Assembly (NCBI GenBank): GCA_005885555.1
Contig: VAWN01000021.1
Coordinates: forward strand, 65,884 to 129,883
Reading direction: 5' to 3'
Source of the DNA: Actinomycetota bacterium
GTDB lineage: Bacteria > Actinomycetota > Actinomycetes > Mycobacteriales > Micromonosporaceae
Length of the DNA stretch: 64,000 nt
Of this stretch, positions 53,848-63,936 are shown piece after piece. The position numbers and the translations under genes are program-made. The notes beneath the pieces were generated by a model. The model was not told where the DNA came from and made no database searches. It saw only the letters and a program-made list of their open reading frames with translations. The first letter of the stretch is position 1; each line of letters starts with the position of its first letter.

Positions 53848-54681
53848 GCGCCGGTTACGGGTGAGCGCGGCCCGCTCCGCGTACCCGGCCGGGTCCGCCG
53901 GATAACGCACCCCCACCAGGGTCAGCCCGTGCGGCGGCGCGACCACCACCTCGTTGGCCCGCTCGGTGCGCGCGAGCAGGCCGGCCGGCCACGGTACCGG
54001 TCGCCGCCCGTCCCCGACCGCGAGCAGCGCGCCGACCAGGCTGCGCACCATGGCCTGGCAGAAGGCGTCCGCCTCGACGGTCGCGACGAGTACCCCGTCC
54101 GGCGCGCGCCGCCAGTCCAGCCGGGTCAGCGCCCGGATCGTGGTGCTGTGCTCCTTGCGTTTGCAGTAGGCGGCGAAGTCCCGCTCGCCGACCAGCCCGG
54201 CCGCGGCGGCGGACAGCGACGGCAGGTCCAGCGGCCGCGGCCACGCCAGCGTGTACCGCGCCGCCAGCGGGTCGGCACCCCACGGCGCGTCGGTCACCCG
54301 GTACTCGTACCGGCGGCACAGCGCACCGAACCGCGCGTCGAAGGACACCGGTACCTCGACAGCGGCCAGCACCCGCACGTCAGCGGGCAGCAGCCCGGCC
54401 AGCCGGCGTACCACGGTGTCCCGCACCCCCGCCCACGCCGCGGCGCGCACGTCGGCGTGACAGACCTGCCCGGTCGCGTGTACCCCCGCGTCGGTGCGCC
54501 CGGCGACGGTCAGCCCGTCGACCGGCCCGAGGATCCGGGTCAGCTCCTCGGCGAGTACCCCCGCGACGGTGCGCCGGTCGGGTTGCGGCGCCCAGCCGGA
54601 GAAGTCCGTACCGTCGTAGGCCACGTCGAGCCGGACACGAACGAGCCCGCCGTCCCGGCTGGGGATGGCGGGCTCGTTCAC
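53836..54681 (-). CDS. truA: tRNA pseudouridine(38-40) synthase
   Basis: 281 residues with the catalytic aspartate motif GRTDAGVHATGQV near residue 61. RRYEYRVTDAP and FCQAMVRSLVGALLAVGDGR are further family landmarks. It is the last gene of the ribosomal superoperon after rplQ, a common actinobacterial order. It starts at GTG 54681, eight bases after rplQ. Confidence 0.95.
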   Translation of the reverse strand: MNEPAIPSRDGGLVRVRLDVAYDGTDFSGWAPQPDRRTVAGVLAEELTRILGPVDGLTVAGRTDAGVHATGQVCHADVRAAAWAGVRDTVVRRLAGLLPADVRVLAAVEVPVSFDARFGALCRRYEYRVTDAPWGADPLAARYTLAWPRPLDLPSLSAAAAGLVGERDFAAYCKRKEHSTTIRALTRLDWRRAPDGVLVATVEADAFCQAMVRSLVGALLAVGDGRRPVPWPAGLLARTERANEVVVAPPHGLTLVGVRYPADPAGYAERAALTRNRRSPV

Positions 54682-54689
54682 GGTTGCGC

Positions 54690-55268
54690 TCAGGACTCGT
54701 CGTCCTCGGCCGGCTCCTCCGGCCCCTCGACGGCGGCGGTACCCGAGTCGGTGTCCGCGGCCTCCGACTCCACGGCCTCCGGCTCCACGGCCTTGCGCGT
54801 TCGCGCCGGCTTGACGACGACGTCGTCGTCGCCGGCGAGCGCGGCGACCGCCTCGGTCCTCGCGGCCTTGCGGGCACCGGCCTTGGTGGCCTTGGCCGGC
54901 GCGGCCTCGACCAGTTCCTCGACCAGCTCGATGATCGCCATCGGCGCGGCGTCACCCTTGCGGGGACCCTTCTTGACGATCCGCGTGTACCCGCCGTTGC
55001 GGTTGGCGAAGCGCGGCGCGATCTGGTCGAACAGCGTGTACACCACGTCCTTGTCGCGGACCACGGTGAGTACCCGCCGGCGCGAGTGCAGGTCGCCCCG
55101 CTTCGCCTTGGTGATGAGCTGCTCGGCGAGCGGGCGCAGCCGCTTGGCCTTCACCTCGGTGGTGGTGATCCGTCCGTGCCGGAACAGCGACGTGGCGAGG
55201 TTCGCCAGCATCAGCCGTTCGTGCGCGGGGCTGCCGCCGAGGCGGGGGCCCTTGGTGGGCGTGGGCAT
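54690..55268 (-). CDS. rplQ: 50S ribosomal protein L17 with extended C-terminus
   Basis: 192 residues. The L17 core ([34 protein letters not shown]) is complete by about residue 120. The rest is an Ala/Glu-rich acidic tail ([31 protein letters not shown]) found in varied form in actinobacteria. Confidence 0.97.
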   Translation of the reverse strand: MPTPTKGPRLGGSPAHERLMLANLATSLFRHGRITTTEVKAKRLRPLAEQLITKAKRGDLHSRRRVLTVVRDKDVVYTLFDQIAPRFANRNGGYTRIVKKGPRKGDAAPMAIIELVEELVEAAPAKATKAGARKAARTEAVAALAGDDDVVVKPARTRKAVEPEAVESEAADTDSGTAAVEGPEEPAEDDES

Positions 55269-55300
55269 CGATGCTCCTCGTTATTCTTGCGGCCGCAGCC

Positions 55301-56323
55301 TCAGAGCTGCTCGGTCTCGCGGTAGTCGTCGGTGTCGTAGTCGACCTCGGAGAAGGTGTCCACGACGTGCGCCGGGTCGAAGGTGGGAGCCGAGTCCTTC
55401 AGCCCCAGGCCCATACCGGCCAGCTTCATCTTGACCTCGTCGATGGACTTCTGCCCGAAGTTACGGATGTCGAGCAGGTCGGCCTCGGTGCGGCCGATCA
55501 GCTCGCCAACCGTGTTGATGCCCTCGCGCTTGAGGCAGTTGTACGAGCGGACGGTCAGGTCCAGCTCCTCGATCGGCAGCGCCAGATCGGCGGCGAGCTG
55601 GGCGTCCTGCGGCGACGGGCCGATGTCGATACCCTCGGCGGTCTCGTCCAGCTCCCGGGCCAGCCCGAACAGCTCCACGAGGGTCGAACCGGCCGAGGCC
55701 AGCGCGGTACGCGGGGTGATCGACGGCTTGGTCTCCACGTCGATGATCAGCCGGTCGAAGTCGGTGCGCTGCTCGACACGGGTGGCCTCGACGCGGTACG
55801 TGACCTTGAGTACCGGCGAGTAGATCGAGTCGACCGGGATCCGGCCGATCTCGGCACCGGCCTGCTTGTTCTGCGACGCGGTGACGTACCCGCGACCGCG
55901 CTCGACGGTCAGCTCCATGTCCAGCCGGCCCTTGCCGTTGAGCGTGGCCAGCTTCAGGTCGGGGTTGTGTACCGACACCCCGGCCGGCGGCTGGATGTCG
56001 CCCGCGGTCACGTCGCCGGGGCCCTGCTTGCGCAGGTACATCGAGACCGGCTCGTCGTGCTCGGAGCTGACGCACAGGTCCTTGACGTTCATGACCAGTT
56101 CGACCACGTCTTCCTTGACCCCGGGGATCGTGGTGAACTCGTGCAGCACGCCGTCAATCTTGATGCTGGTGACCGATGCGCCGGGGATGGACGACAGCAG
56201 GGTACGCCGCAGCGAGTTGCCGAGCGTGTACCCGAACCCGGGCTCCAGCGGTTCGATGGTGAACTTGGAACGGGTGTCGCTGATCGGCTCCTCGGAGAGG
56301 GTCGGCCGCTGGGTGATGAGCAC
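55301..56323 (-). CDS. rpoA: RNA polymerase alpha subunit
   Basis: 340 residues. The N-terminal assembly domain shows [28 protein letters not shown]. The C-terminal domain, which contacts UP elements and regulators, has [42 protein letters not shown]. Confidence 0.98.
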   Translation of the reverse strand: MLITQRPTLSEEPISDTRSKFTIEPLEPGFGYTLGNSLRRTLLSSIPGASVTSIKIDGVLHEFTTIPGVKEDVVELVMNVKDLCVSSEHDEPVSMYLRKQGPGDVTAGDIQPPAGVSVHNPDLKLATLNGKGRLDMELTVERGRGYVTASQNKQAGAEIGRIPVDSIYSPVLKVTYRVEATRVEQRTDFDRLIIDVETKPSITPRTALASAGSTLVELFGLARELDETAEGIDIGPSPQDAQLAADLALPIEELDLTVRSYNCLKREGINTVGELIGRTEADLLDIRNFGQKSIDEVKMKLAGMGLGLKDSAPTFDPAHVVDTFSEVDYDTDDYRETEQL

Positions 56324-56441
56324 TTGCTTCCTCCGTTACGTCGCGCGCCCGCCATATGACACGCACGTTTACCTGGACCACGCCCGGCGGCGCGGGCTAC
56401 CGCGCCGCCGGCTCCCGCCGGGCCGCCAAGGCCCGGCGAAC

Positions 56442-57068
56442 TTACTTCGAGTAGAGCTCGACGATGAGCTGCTCCTGGACCTGCGTGTCGATGACCTGCC
56501 GGGCCGGGAGGCTGTGCACAAGGATCTTGAGCTGGCTGGGGATCGCCTCCAGCCAGGCCGGTACCACCTTCGACCCCGCCTCGCCGGCCGCGACGATGAA
56601 CGGCGTCAGCTCGCGGGACTTCTCCCGTACCTCGACGACGTCGTGCTCGGTGACCCGGTACGACGGGATGTCGACCTTCTTGCCGTTGACCAGGAAGTGG
56701 CCGTGCTTGACCAGCTGCCGGCCCATGTCGCGGGACTTGGCGTACCCGGCCCGGTAGACCACGTTGTCCAGCCGGGACTCCAGGATCTGCAGCAGTACCT
56801 CACCGGTCTTGCCCGGCTTGCGTACCGCCTCGTCGTAGTACCGCTGGAACTGCTTCTCCAGCACGCCGTACACCCGGCGGGCCTTCTGCTTCTCGCGCAG
56901 CTGGAGCAGGTACTCGGTCTCCTTCGGCCGGCCGCGGCCGTGCTGACCGGGCGGGAAGGGACGGGACTCGAACGGGCACTTCGGCCCGTCACACTTGCTG
57001 CCCTTGAGGAACAGCTTCATCTTCTCGCGCCGGCAGCGCCGGCAGTCCGCGCCTGTGTAACGCGCCAT
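56442..57068 (-). CDS. rpsD: 30S ribosomal protein S4 (zinc-binding C+ form)
   Basis: 208 residues. The N-terminus has CRRCRREKMKLFLKGSKCDGPKCPFE, the four-cysteine pattern of the zinc-containing form. The S4 RNA-binding domain (LESRLDNVVYRAGYAKSRDMGRQLVKHGHFLVNG) follows. A C+ copy usually means a zinc-sparing C- paralog elsewhere, but none is in this window. Confidence 0.97.
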   Translation of the reverse strand: MARYTGADCRRCRREKMKLFLKGSKCDGPKCPFESRPFPPGQHGRGRPKETEYLLQLREKQKARRVYGVLEKQFQRYYDEAVRKPGKTGEVLLQILESRLDNVVYRAGYAKSRDMGRQLVKHGHFLVNGKKVDIPSYRVTEHDVVEVREKSRELTPFIVAAGEAGSKVVPAWLEAIPSQLKILVHSLPARQVIDTQVQEQLIVELYSK

Positions 57069-57070
57069 CG

Positions 57071-57481
57071 TCAGACCCTCCTACGCTTCGGCGGACGGCA
57101 CCCGTTGTGCGGCTGGGGCGTGACGTCGGCGATCTGGCCGACCTCGAGCCCGACGGCCTGCAGCGAGCGGATGGCGGTCTCCCGGCCGGAGCCCGGACCC
57201 TTCACGAACACGTCGACCTTGCGCATGCCGTGCTCCATCGCCCGGCGCGCGGCGGCTTCGGCGGCCAGCTGCGCGGCGAACGGGGTCGACTTGCGCGACC
57301 CCTTGAAGCCGACCTGCCCCGCCGAGGCCCAGGAGATGACGGCCCCGGTCGGGTCGGTGATCGACACGATCGTGTTGTTGAAGGTGCTCTTGATGTGCGC
57401 CTGTCCGTGCGCGATGTTCTTCCGTTCCTTGCGCCGGACCTTCTTGGCGGCGGCGGCGCCGGTACGTGCCTTGGGCGGCAT
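57071..57481 (-). CDS. rpsK: 30S ribosomal protein S11
   Basis: 136 residues with [28 protein letters not shown] and the C-terminal [18 protein letters not shown]. It sits between rpsM and rpsD with a 2-bp gap to the latter. Confidence 0.98.
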   Translation of the reverse strand: MPPKARTGAAAAKKVRRKERKNIAHGQAHIKSTFNNTIVSITDPTGAVISWASAGQVGFKGSRKSTPFAAQLAAEAAARRAMEHGMRKVDVFVKGPGSGRETAIRSLQAVGLEVGQIADVTPQPHNGCRPPKRRRV

Positions 57482-57502
57482 AAGCTTCTGCGCTCCTAAT
57501 GC

Positions 57503-57883
57503 TTACTTCTTGCCGGGCTTCTTCTTGTTGGCCACGACCTTCTTCGGACCCTTGCGGGTGCGCGCATTGGTCCGGGTCCGCTGGCCGCGCACGGGAAGCC
57601 CGCGACGGTGCCGGATGCCCTCGTAGCAGCCGATCTCGACCTTGCGGCGGATATCCGCGGCGACCTCGCGGCGCAGGTCGCCCTCGACCTTGTAGTTGGC
57701 TTCGAGGTAGTCACGGAGCTGAACGATTTCGTCGTCGCTCAGGTCCTTGGCGCGCTTTCCGGGATCGACTCCGGTCGCGGCGAGCGTTGCCATGGCGCGG
57801 GTGCGGCCCACGCCGAAGATGTAGGTGAGCGCGACCTCCATCCGCTTTTCGCGGGGGAGGTCGACGCCGACGAGACGAGCCAT
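57503..57883 (-). CDS. rpsM: 30S ribosomal protein S13
   Basis: 126 residues starting [26 protein letters not shown] and ending in the basic tail [23 protein letters not shown]. The [15 protein letters not shown] motif is present. Confidence 0.98.
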   Translation of the reverse strand: MARLVGVDLPREKRMEVALTYIFGVGRTRAMATLAATGVDPGKRAKDLSDDEIVQLRDYLEANYKVEGDLRREVAADIRRKVEIGCYEGIRHRRGLPVRGQRTRTNARTRKGPKKVVANKKKPGKK

Positions 57884-58035
57884 TGCTGGCGTACTCCTCG
57901 AACTCGCGGAGGTCTATGCCCGTCCGTCCCGCGCTACTCGCGCGGGCCCCAGCCTCCGACCGGGGGTCGGCCGCGATCCACTTGCTGTTCGTCGCGGCTG
58001 GACGAGCCTGTCATTGGTACCGGCAGCGTGCGGGC

Positions 58036-58149
58036 TCAGCCCTGACGCTGCTTGTGGCGCGGGTCAACGCAGATGACCATGACCCGGCCATGCCGGCGGA
58101 TCACCCGGCACTTGTTGCAGATCCGCTTGACGCTCGGCTTGACCTTCAC
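58036..58149 (-). CDS. rpmJ: 50S ribosomal protein L36
   Basis: 37 residues from GTG 58149. It begins [20 protein letters not shown] and ends [11 protein letters not shown], with the zinc ligands C-x2-C, C and H of the C+ form. It lies between infA and rpsM, as in most actinobacteria. About 150 bp without a gene separate it from rpsM. Confidence 0.96.
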   Translation of the reverse strand: MKVKPSVKRICNKCRVIRRHGRVMVICVDPRHKQRQG

Positions 58150-58176
58150 GGATTACCTTTTCGGATCGCGTCGACG

Positions 58177-58398
58177 TCACTTGTACCGGTAGACAATGCG
58201 ACCACGGGTCAGGTCGTACGGAGAAAGCTCCACGACGACCCGGTCCTCCGGCAGGATACGGATGTAGTGCTGCCGCATCTTGCCGCTGATGTGCGCCAAG
58301 ACCTTATGGCCGTTGGCGAGTTCCACCCGGAACATCGCGTTCGGGAGTGGCTCGATGACCCGGCCCTCAATCTCGATGGCACCGTCTTTTTTGGGCAT
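58177..58398 (-). CDS. infA: Translation initiation factor IF-1
   Basis: 73 residues, OB fold: [28 protein letters not shown] and [20 protein letters not shown]. The ATG follows GCGGAGGAC. A promoter lies about 150 bp upstream, so infA to truA can be transcribed apart from secY-adk-map. Confidence 0.97.
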   Translation of the reverse strand: MPKKDGAIEIEGRVIEPLPNAMFRVELANGHKVLAHISGKMRQHYIRILPEDRVVVELSPYDLTRGRIVYRYK

Positions 58399-58544
58399 GT
58401 CCTCCGCTACCTGACGTCTACTTCAATGACAGGCTCACAAGGTCCATCGTGGGCGATTGGTCACCCACGCCAGCCGCGGATTCCATCTCGCCCACCGAAG
58501 CGCGGGGCAGGCATGACAGAGAGGACGCTGTGCGCCGAACGGCA

Positions 58545-58573
58545 AGTCTACGCGTACCGATGGGTAACGGCAA
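58545..58573 (-). promoter_or_regulatory. infA operon promoter: TTGCCG - 17 bp - TAGACT
   Basis: A -35 TTGCCG and a -10 TAGACT with a 17-bp spacer lie just downstream of the DUF1707 gene. The leader to infA is about 140 nt and has a strong ribosome binding site. Confidence 0.6.
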
Positions 58574-58582
58574 ACTCGGCGC

Positions 58583-59137
58583 TCAGTGGTACCGGCGGCG
58601 GTCCCAGCGCTCACGCTGCCGTTCCGCGCGCTGGCGCTGCCGCTCCCGGCGCTCCTCCTTGAGCGCCTGCTGCCGCTCCCGCTCCGCGCGGGCGTGCCCG
58701 GCCGGATCGCCGCTGACGACCGCCCCGATCGTGCGGGCCAGCAGGACCGCACCCCAGGGCAGGATCACCCAGAGCGGCCAAACGGAACCGTGGTGCCAGC
58801 CGGTGAGCACCCAGATCACGATGAGGATCAGCGAAGTGCTGACCCAGCCGCCCCAGATCGCCCACAGCCACGGGTGCCCGCGCCGCCGGGTCGCCGGCTC
58901 CGTAGCCACCGGCGGGGGTACCGGCGCCACCTGCGACTGTTGCGGTGGCGTGACCGCCGGCAGGTCGCCCAGTACCTTGTCCAGCTCGCCGTACGTGCGT
59001 GCGGCGTAGGTCTCCTTCAGCCGGTCGTCGTACTCGCCGAGATCGAGCCGGCCCTCGTCCAACGCCTCGCGGAGTCGATCGGCCACGTACTGCCGGTCCG
59101 AGTCGGCCGCGCGCATGTCCTCCCGTCGCTGCGCCAC
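58583..59137 (-). CDS. DUF1707 membrane protein with basic tail
   Basis: About 184 residues. The N-terminal DUF1707 domain (MRAADSDRQYVADRLREALDEGRLDLGEYDDRLKETYAARTYGELDKVLGDLP) is nearly complete. Two helices follow (WLWAIWGGWVSTSLILIVIWVL and VWPLWVILPWGAVLLARTIGAV), and the tail is Arg/Glu-rich coiled coil. Its function is unknown. The start is GTG 59137 or ATG 59116. It lies between map and infA, an unusual guest in this operon. Confidence 0.82.
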   Translation of the reverse strand: MAQRREDMRAADSDRQYVADRLREALDEGRLDLGEYDDRLKETYAARTYGELDKVLGDLPAVTPPQQSQVAPVPPPVATEPATRRRGHPWLWAIWGGWVSTSLILIVIWVLTGWHHGSVWPLWVILPWGAVLLARTIGAVVSGDPAGHARAERERQQALKEERRERQRQRAERQRERWDRRRYH

Positions 59138-59162
59138 GCCACCTCCCCGTCCACCGCTTCCT

Positions 59163-60008
59163 CTACGAGGATGGCACGCCGGCCACACTGGTTACCAGGT
59201 CTCCCAGGCGTTCCCGGCCGCCGTCCTCGGCGGTGGTGACCCAGACCCCGTCGGCGAAGAACGCGATGGTGTGCTCCACGTGTACCGCGACCGACCGGTC
59301 CCGGGTGATCACCGTCCAGCCGTCGGCCAGCTCGGCGGTGTCCGGCGAGCCCAGCGTGAGCATCGGCTCGATGGCCAGCGCCAGGCCGGGTACCAGTCGC
59401 GGGCCCTTGCCCGGCCGGCCGTAGTTGAGCACGTGCGGATCCTGGTGCATCGCGGTACCGATGCCGTGCCCGCCGTACCCGCGCACGATGCCGTACCGAC
59501 CGGCCTGGCGGATCGTCGACTCGATCGCGTACGAGATGTCGGTCAGCCGCCCCCGGCCGGACCGCAGCGACCGCGCGCCGGCGGCGATCCCGGCCCACAT
59601 CGCTTCCTGCGCGACCTCGATCATCCGTTCGATCTTCGGATCGATCTGCCCGACGCCGACGGTGATCGCCGCGTCGCCGTGCCAGCCGTCCACGATGGCA
59701 CCGCAGTCGAGGGAGATCACGTCGCCGTCGCGCAGTATCTGCTGCGGCGCCGGGATCGCGTGCACGATCTGCTCATTTACGCTGGAGCAGATCGAGGCCG
59801 GATAGCCGTGGTACCCCTTGAACGAGGGCACCGCTCCGGCGGCCCGGATGGTCTCCTCGGCGAGCGCGTCGAGCTCGCCGGTGCTGACGCCGGGCGCAAC
59901 GGCCTCGGCGAGCCGGGCGAGGGTGGCGGCGACGACCAGGCCGGCGTCGCGCATCCTGGTCAGCTGCTCGGGGGTCTTGTACTCGATGTCGAGGGTGGTC
60001 GTACGCAC
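59163..60008 (-). CDS. map: Methionine aminopeptidase type I
   Basis: Removes initiator methionine. The 281-residue protein shows the metal ligands in DVISLDCGAIVDGWHGDAAITVGVG (two Asp), GYGGHGIGTAMHQDP (His), a Glu in LAIEPML and a last Glu in VEHTIAFF. The GTG lies just after the adk stop (TAGCGTG); an in-frame GTG nine bases earlier is possible. Confidence 0.95.
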   Translation of the reverse strand: MRTTTLDIEYKTPEQLTRMRDAGLVVAATLARLAEAVAPGVSTGELDALAEETIRAAGAVPSFKGYHGYPASICSSVNEQIVHAIPAPQQILRDGDVISLDCGAIVDGWHGDAAITVGVGQIDPKIERMIEVAQEAMWAGIAAGARSLRSGRGRLTDISYAIESTIRQAGRYGIVRGYGGHGIGTAMHQDPHVLNYGRPGKGPRLVPGLALAIEPMLTLGSPDTAELADGWTVITRDRSVAVHVEHTIAFFADGVWVTTAEDGGRERLGDLVTSVAGVPSS

Positions 60009-60009
60009 G

Positions 60010-60663
60010 CTATCCACCGTACGAGCGCAACGCGTCGATCGCCCGTACCGTCACATCCTCGACGGGACCGGTCGCGTCGATGCCCACCAGTTTGCCCTGG
60101 GCCCCGTAGTAGTCGACCAGCGGCGCGGTCTTGTCCGAGTACTCGCGCAGCCGCTTGGCGATCACCTCGGGCTTGTCGTCGTCGCGCTGGTACAGCTCGC
60201 CACCGCAGCGGTCGCAGAGGTCCGCCCGGCTGGGCGCCTCGAACTCGACGTGCCAGATCTTGCCGCAGCCGCGGCACTGCCGGCGCCCGGACAGCCGCCG
60301 GATCACCTCGTCGTCGTCGACCACCAGCTCCATCACCAGTTCGAGCTGGGTACCGAGGTCGGCCAGCAGCTTGTCCAGCGCGACCGCCTGCGGAACCGTG
60401 CGCGGGAAGCCGTCGAGCAGGAACCCGTCCCCGGCGTCGGGCTCGGCGAGCCGGTCGCGGACCATGTTGATGGTCACCTCGTCCGGTACCAGCTTGCCGT
60501 CGTCCATGTACCGTTTGGCCTCCAGCCCCAGCGGAGTGCCCTGCGAGACGTTGGCGCGGAAGATGTCGCCGGTGGAAATCTTGGGCACGCTCAGGTGTGC
60601 GGCGATGAACTCAGCCTGGGTCCCCTTGCCCGCTCCCGGGGGACCCACCAAGACAAGTCGCAC
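60010..60663 (-). CDS. adk: Adenylate kinase
   Basis: 217 residues with P-loop [20 protein letters not shown] in [12 protein letters not shown], and a zinc-binding LID ([12 protein letters not shown] with CDRCGG). The GTG directly follows the TAG of an intercistronic repeat ORF. Confidence 0.97.
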   Translation of the reverse strand: MRLVLVGPPGAGKGTQAEFIAAHLSVPKISTGDIFRANVSQGTPLGLEAKRYMDDGKLVPDEVTINMVRDRLAEPDAGDGFLLDGFPRTVPQAVALDKLLADLGTQLELVMELVVDDDEVIRRLSGRRQCRGCGKIWHVEFEAPSRADLCDRCGGELYQRDDDKPEVIAKRLREYSDKTAPLVDYYGAQGKLVGIDATGPVEDVTVRAIDALRSYGG

Positions 60664-60738
60664 CTACGTCGCCTCGCTGCGCTCGGCGACGCTGGCGCCA
60701 CGCCCTGAGCTCATGGCTCGCTCGCTCCGCTCGCTCAC
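60664..60738 (-). repeat. Intercistronic repeat ORF (linker copy E), 24 codons, between secY and adk
   Basis: A GTG sharing one base with the secY TAG (TAGTG) opens a 24-codon frame (VSERSERAMSSGRGASVAER onward). Its TAG abuts the adk GTG. The 5' end matches copies C and D (TGAGCGAGCG), and the 3' half has GAGCGCAGCGAGG as in copies A and D. An inverted repeat CGTCGCC/GGCGACG ends right at the stop codon. Confidence 0.75.
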
Positions 60739-62066
60739 TATCTGAGGAACCCTTCATAGTTCCGCTGCATCAGCTGGCTCTCGATCTGCTTCACCGTTTC
60801 GAGGCCGACGCCGACGATGATCAGTACGGCGGTGCCACCGAACGGGAAGTTCTGCTTCGTCCCGACCATGTTGATGAACAGGTTGGGTAGGACCGCAACG
60901 ATACCCAGGTACAGCGACCCCGGCAGGGTGATCCGGCTGAGGATGAAGTCGAGGTACTCCGCGGTGGGCTTACCCGGCCGGATGCCGGGGACGAAGCCGC
61001 CGTACTTACGCATGTTGTCGGAGACCTCGGTCGGGTTGAACGTGATCGAGACGTAGAAGTAGGTGAAGAAGATGATCAGGAGGAAGTACAGCGAGATGTA
61101 GACGGAGCTGCTCTGGTTGACGATGTAGTTGTTAATGATCTTGTACGCGGTGTTCGGGTGGTTCTGGTCCATCAACTGCAACGCGAGTTGCGGGATGTAC
61201 AGCAGCGACGACGCGAAGATCACCGGGATGACGCCGGCCTGGTTCACCTTCAACGGGATGTACGTCGAGGTGCCGCCGTACATCCGCCGGCCGACCATGC
61301 GCTTGGCGTACTGCACCGGTACCCGGCGTTGCGCCTGTTCGATGAACACCACTGCGGTGATCACGATGATGCCGATGGCGATGATGAACAGGAAGGTCGG
61401 CCAGCCCTTGCTGGTCTTGACGCTCCAGCCCTCGCTGGGCAGCCGGGCGGCGATCGAGGTGAAGATCAGGACGGACATGCCGTTGCCGACGCCGCGGTCG
61501 GTGATCATCTCACCGAGCCACATGATCACGCCGGTACCGGCGGTCATCGTCATCACCAGCACGGTGACCATGAGCCAGTCGGGGATCTGGGTGTGCGGGA
61601 CGATCGGGTACTGCGCCTGGTCGCACTTGCCGTTGAACAGCTGCCCGGAGCGGGCCAGCGCGACGAACGCCGAAGCCTGCAGGATCGCCAGCCCCAGGGT
61701 CAGGTACCGGGTGTACTGTGTGATCTTGGCCTGGCCGGCCTGGCCCTCCTTGCGCAGCGTCTCCAGCCGCGGGATCACCACCGTGAGCAGCTGCAGGATA
61801 ATGCTCGACGTGATGTACGGCATGATCCCCAGCGCGAACACCGACAGCTGCAGCAACGCCCCGCCGGAGAACAGGTTCAGCAGGGTGAAGACGCCGTTGG
61901 TGTCCGACTGGGTGGCCAGCTTGATACAGGTCTGGACGTTCTTGTAGGAGACACCGGGACTGGGCAGCGTCGCGCCGAGCCGGTAGATGGCCAGCATCGC
62001 GAGCGTGAACAGCAGCTTTTTGCGCAGGTCAGGCGTCTTGAACGCACTGATGAAGGCGGACAGCAC
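60738..62066 (-). CDS. secY: Protein translocase subunit SecY
   Basis: 442 residues, ten membrane helices. The N-terminus AFKTPDLRKKLLFTLAMLAIYRLGATLP, the LFSGGALLQLSVFALGIMPYITSSII segment and the cytoplasmic C5 loop (KYGGFVPGIRPGKPTAEYLDFILSRITLPGSLYLG) are typical. It is the core channel of the Sec translocon in the plasma membrane. It stands about 200 bp after rplO, separated by a strong hairpin. Confidence 0.98.
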   Translation of the reverse strand: MLSAFISAFKTPDLRKKLLFTLAMLAIYRLGATLPSPGVSYKNVQTCIKLATQSDTNGVFTLLNLFSGGALLQLSVFALGIMPYITSSIILQLLTVVIPRLETLRKEGQAGQAKITQYTRYLTLGLAILQASAFVALARSGQLFNGKCDQAQYPIVPHTQIPDWLMVTVLVMTMTAGTGVIMWLGEMITDRGVGNGMSVLIFTSIAARLPSEGWSVKTSKGWPTFLFIIAIGIIVITAVVFIEQAQRRVPVQYAKRMVGRRMYGGTSTYIPLKVNQAGVIPVIFASSLLYIPQLALQLMDQNHPNTAYKIINNYIVNQSSSVYISLYFLLIIFFTYFYVSITFNPTEVSDNMRKYGGFVPGIRPGKPTAEYLDFILSRITLPGSLYLGIVAVLPNLFINMVGTKQNFPFGGTAVLIIVGVGLETVKQIESQLMQRNYEGFLR

Positions 62067-62206
62067 TTTCTTCCTCCTGCGCTGACGCGGCCGCCAGGTT
62101 CGGCGGCATGGATGACCAGACCAGTGTTACCTAGCTGCGAACGGACTCTAACAGCCCGCTCAACCGTTCGGTGCGACGCAGCCGACACATAGCCGGCCGG
62201 CTGATG

Positions 62207-62260
62207 CCGATCGTGGCGCCCGGCAGCCGCTACGTGCAACTGACCGGGCGCCACGATCGG
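62207..62260 (-). terminator. 17-bp perfect hairpin between rplO and secY
   Basis: CCGATCGTGGCGCCCGG and its exact complement are separated by a 20-nt loop. It begins ten bases after the rplO stop. There is no U run. It should end or pause the ribosomal protein message before secY, leaving about 140 bp for a secY promoter; I see only weak candidates there (TAGGTAACAC). Confidence 0.75.
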
Positions 62261-62270
62261 GTCTCGCTTT

Positions 62271-62714
62271 TCAGATCTCAGTGGTACTGCCGCCGGCTGC
62301 GGCGATCTTCTCCTTGGCCGACGCGCTGAACGCCTGCGCCGACACCTGGAGCCGTACCCCGCCCAGCTCGCCGGTTCCGAGTACCTTCACCGGCTGGTTC
62401 TTGCGGACCGCGCCGGCCTCGACCAGCTCGTCCGGACCGATCGTGCCGCCCTGCGGGAACAGTTCGGCCAGCCGCTCCAGGTTGACCACCTGGTAGGTGA
62501 CCTTGAACCGGTTCCGGAAGCCCTTGAGCTTCGGCAGCCGCATGTGGATGGGCATCTGCCCACCCTCGAACGCCGCCGAGATCTGCTTGCGGGCCTTCGA
62601 CCCCTTGGTACCGCGCCCCGCCGTCTTGCCCTTCGAGCCCTCGCCGCGCCCGACCCGGGTCTTGGCGGTCTTGGCACCCGGCGCCGGGCGCAGGTGGTGG
62701 ACCTTGATCGTCAT
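62271..62714 (-). CDS. rplO: 50S ribosomal protein L15
   Basis: 147 residues beginning [38 protein letters not shown], with the C-terminal [28 protein letters not shown]. The ATG shares one base with the rpmD TAA. Confidence 0.98.
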   Translation of the reverse strand: MTIKVHHLRPAPGAKTAKTRVGRGEGSKGKTAGRGTKGSKARKQISAAFEGGQMPIHMRLPKLKGFRNRFKVTYQVVNLERLAELFPQGGTIGPDELVEAGAVRKNQPVKVLGTGELGGVRLQVSAQAFSASAKEKIAAAGGSTTEI

Positions 62715-62896
62715 TACTCGACCTCCTCGACCTTCACGAGGTGGTTCACCGTGAAGATCATGCCCCGGATCTCGGGGCGGTCCTCCTTCACCACCACGTC
62801 ATTGATCCGCTTGAGGCCCAGCGTGCGCAGCGTCTCCCGCTGGTTGCGCTTGGACCCGATCTCGGACCGGACCTGGGTCACCTTCAACCGTGCCAT
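62714..62896 (-). CDS. rpmD: 50S ribosomal protein L30
   Basis: 60 residues: [37 protein letters not shown] longer upstream reading is a shadow of rpsE. Confidence 0.97.
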   Translation of the reverse strand: MARLKVTQVRSEIGSKRNQRETLRTLGLKRINDVVVKEDRPEIRGMIFTVNHLVKVEEVE

Positions 62897-62901
62897 CACG
62901 C

Positions 62902-63525
62902 TCACGCCCCCACGCCCGCACGCGCGGCCAGCATCGCGCCAGGCGCCACGTCCTCGACCGGCAGGCCCCGCCGCGCGGCGACCGCCTCCGGGGACTCCAG
63001 CATCTTCAGCGCGGCCACCGCGGCATGCACGATGTTGATCGGGTTCGACGAGCCGAGGCTCTTGGAGAGCACGTCGTGGATGCCCGCGCACTCCAGCACG
63101 GCCCGCACCGGGCCGCCGGCGATGACACCGGTACCGGCGGAGGCCGGCTTCAGCAGCACCACGCCGCCGGCGTCCTCGCCCTGTACCGGATGCGGGATCG
63201 ACGCGGCGATCCGCGGCACCTTGAAGAAGTGCTTCTTGGCCTCCTCGACACCCTTGGCGATGGCGGCCGGCACCTCCTTGGCCTTGCCGTACCCGACGCC
63301 GACGGTACCGTCGCCGTCGCCCACCACGACCAGCGCGGTGAAGCTGAACCGGCGGCCGCCCTTGACGACCTTGGCGACGCGGTTGATCGTGACGACCCGT
63401 TCGAGATGCGGCGTCTTCTCGGCCGGCGCGTTGCCCCGGCCGCCCTCGCGACGACCGTCGCGGCGGTTGCCGCCGCCTTCGCCGCCGGATCCGGACCCGC
63501 CGCCCCTACGCTGCTGTCCTGGCAT
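62902..63525 (-). CDS. rpsE: 30S ribosomal protein S5
   Basis: 207 residues. A Gly/Arg-rich N-terminal extension ([28 protein letters not shown]) precedes the S5 core, [44 protein letters not shown] and [36 protein letters not shown] are present. Confidence 0.98.
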   Translation of the reverse strand: MPGQQRRGGGSGSGGEGGGNRRDGRREGGRGNAPAEKTPHLERVVTINRVAKVVKGGRRFSFTALVVVGDGDGTVGVGYGKAKEVPAAIAKGVEEAKKHFFKVPRIAASIPHPVQGEDAGGVVLLKPASAGTGVIAGGPVRAVLECAGIHDVLSKSLGSSNPINIVHAAVAALKMLESPEAVAARRGLPVEDVAPGAMLAARAGVGA

Positions 63526-63540
63526 GAGGTGCGTTCCCTT

Positions 63541-63936
63541 CTAGAACTCGAGTCCGGCTTCGCGGGCGGCATCGGCCAGGGCGGCGATCCGCCCGGCGTA
63601 CCGGTTGCCACCACGGTCGAAGACCACCTTGCTGATTCCGGCGGCCTTGGCCCGCTCCGCCAGCAGCGCGCCCACCTTGCGGGACAGCTCGCTCTTGGCC
63701 CCTTCGGTACCCCGGATCGTGCTGTCCAGCGTGGACGCTGAAACAAGCGTACGACCCTGGCCGTCGTCGACGATCTGCGCGACGATGTGGCGCAGCGAGC
63801 GACTGACCACCAGGCGCGGCCGCTCGGTGGTACCGAAGACGTTCTTGCGGACCCGGAAGTGCCGGCGGGCCTTGCCGACCCGACGCGTGGCCGCGGTGCT
63901 GCCGCCGCCGTGCCGCTTCAACAGTGTCGCGGTCAC
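63541..63936 (-). CDS. rplR: 50S ribosomal protein L18
   Basis: 131 residues with [45 protein letters not shown] and [27 protein letters not shown]. The GTG overlaps the rplF stop. Confidence 0.98.
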   Translation of the reverse strand: MTATLLKRHGGGSTAATRRVGKARRHFRVRKNVFGTTERPRLVVSRSLRHIVAQIVDDGQGRTLVSASTLDSTIRGTEGAKSELSRKVGALLAERAKAAGISKVVFDRGGNRYAGRIAALADAAREAGLEF

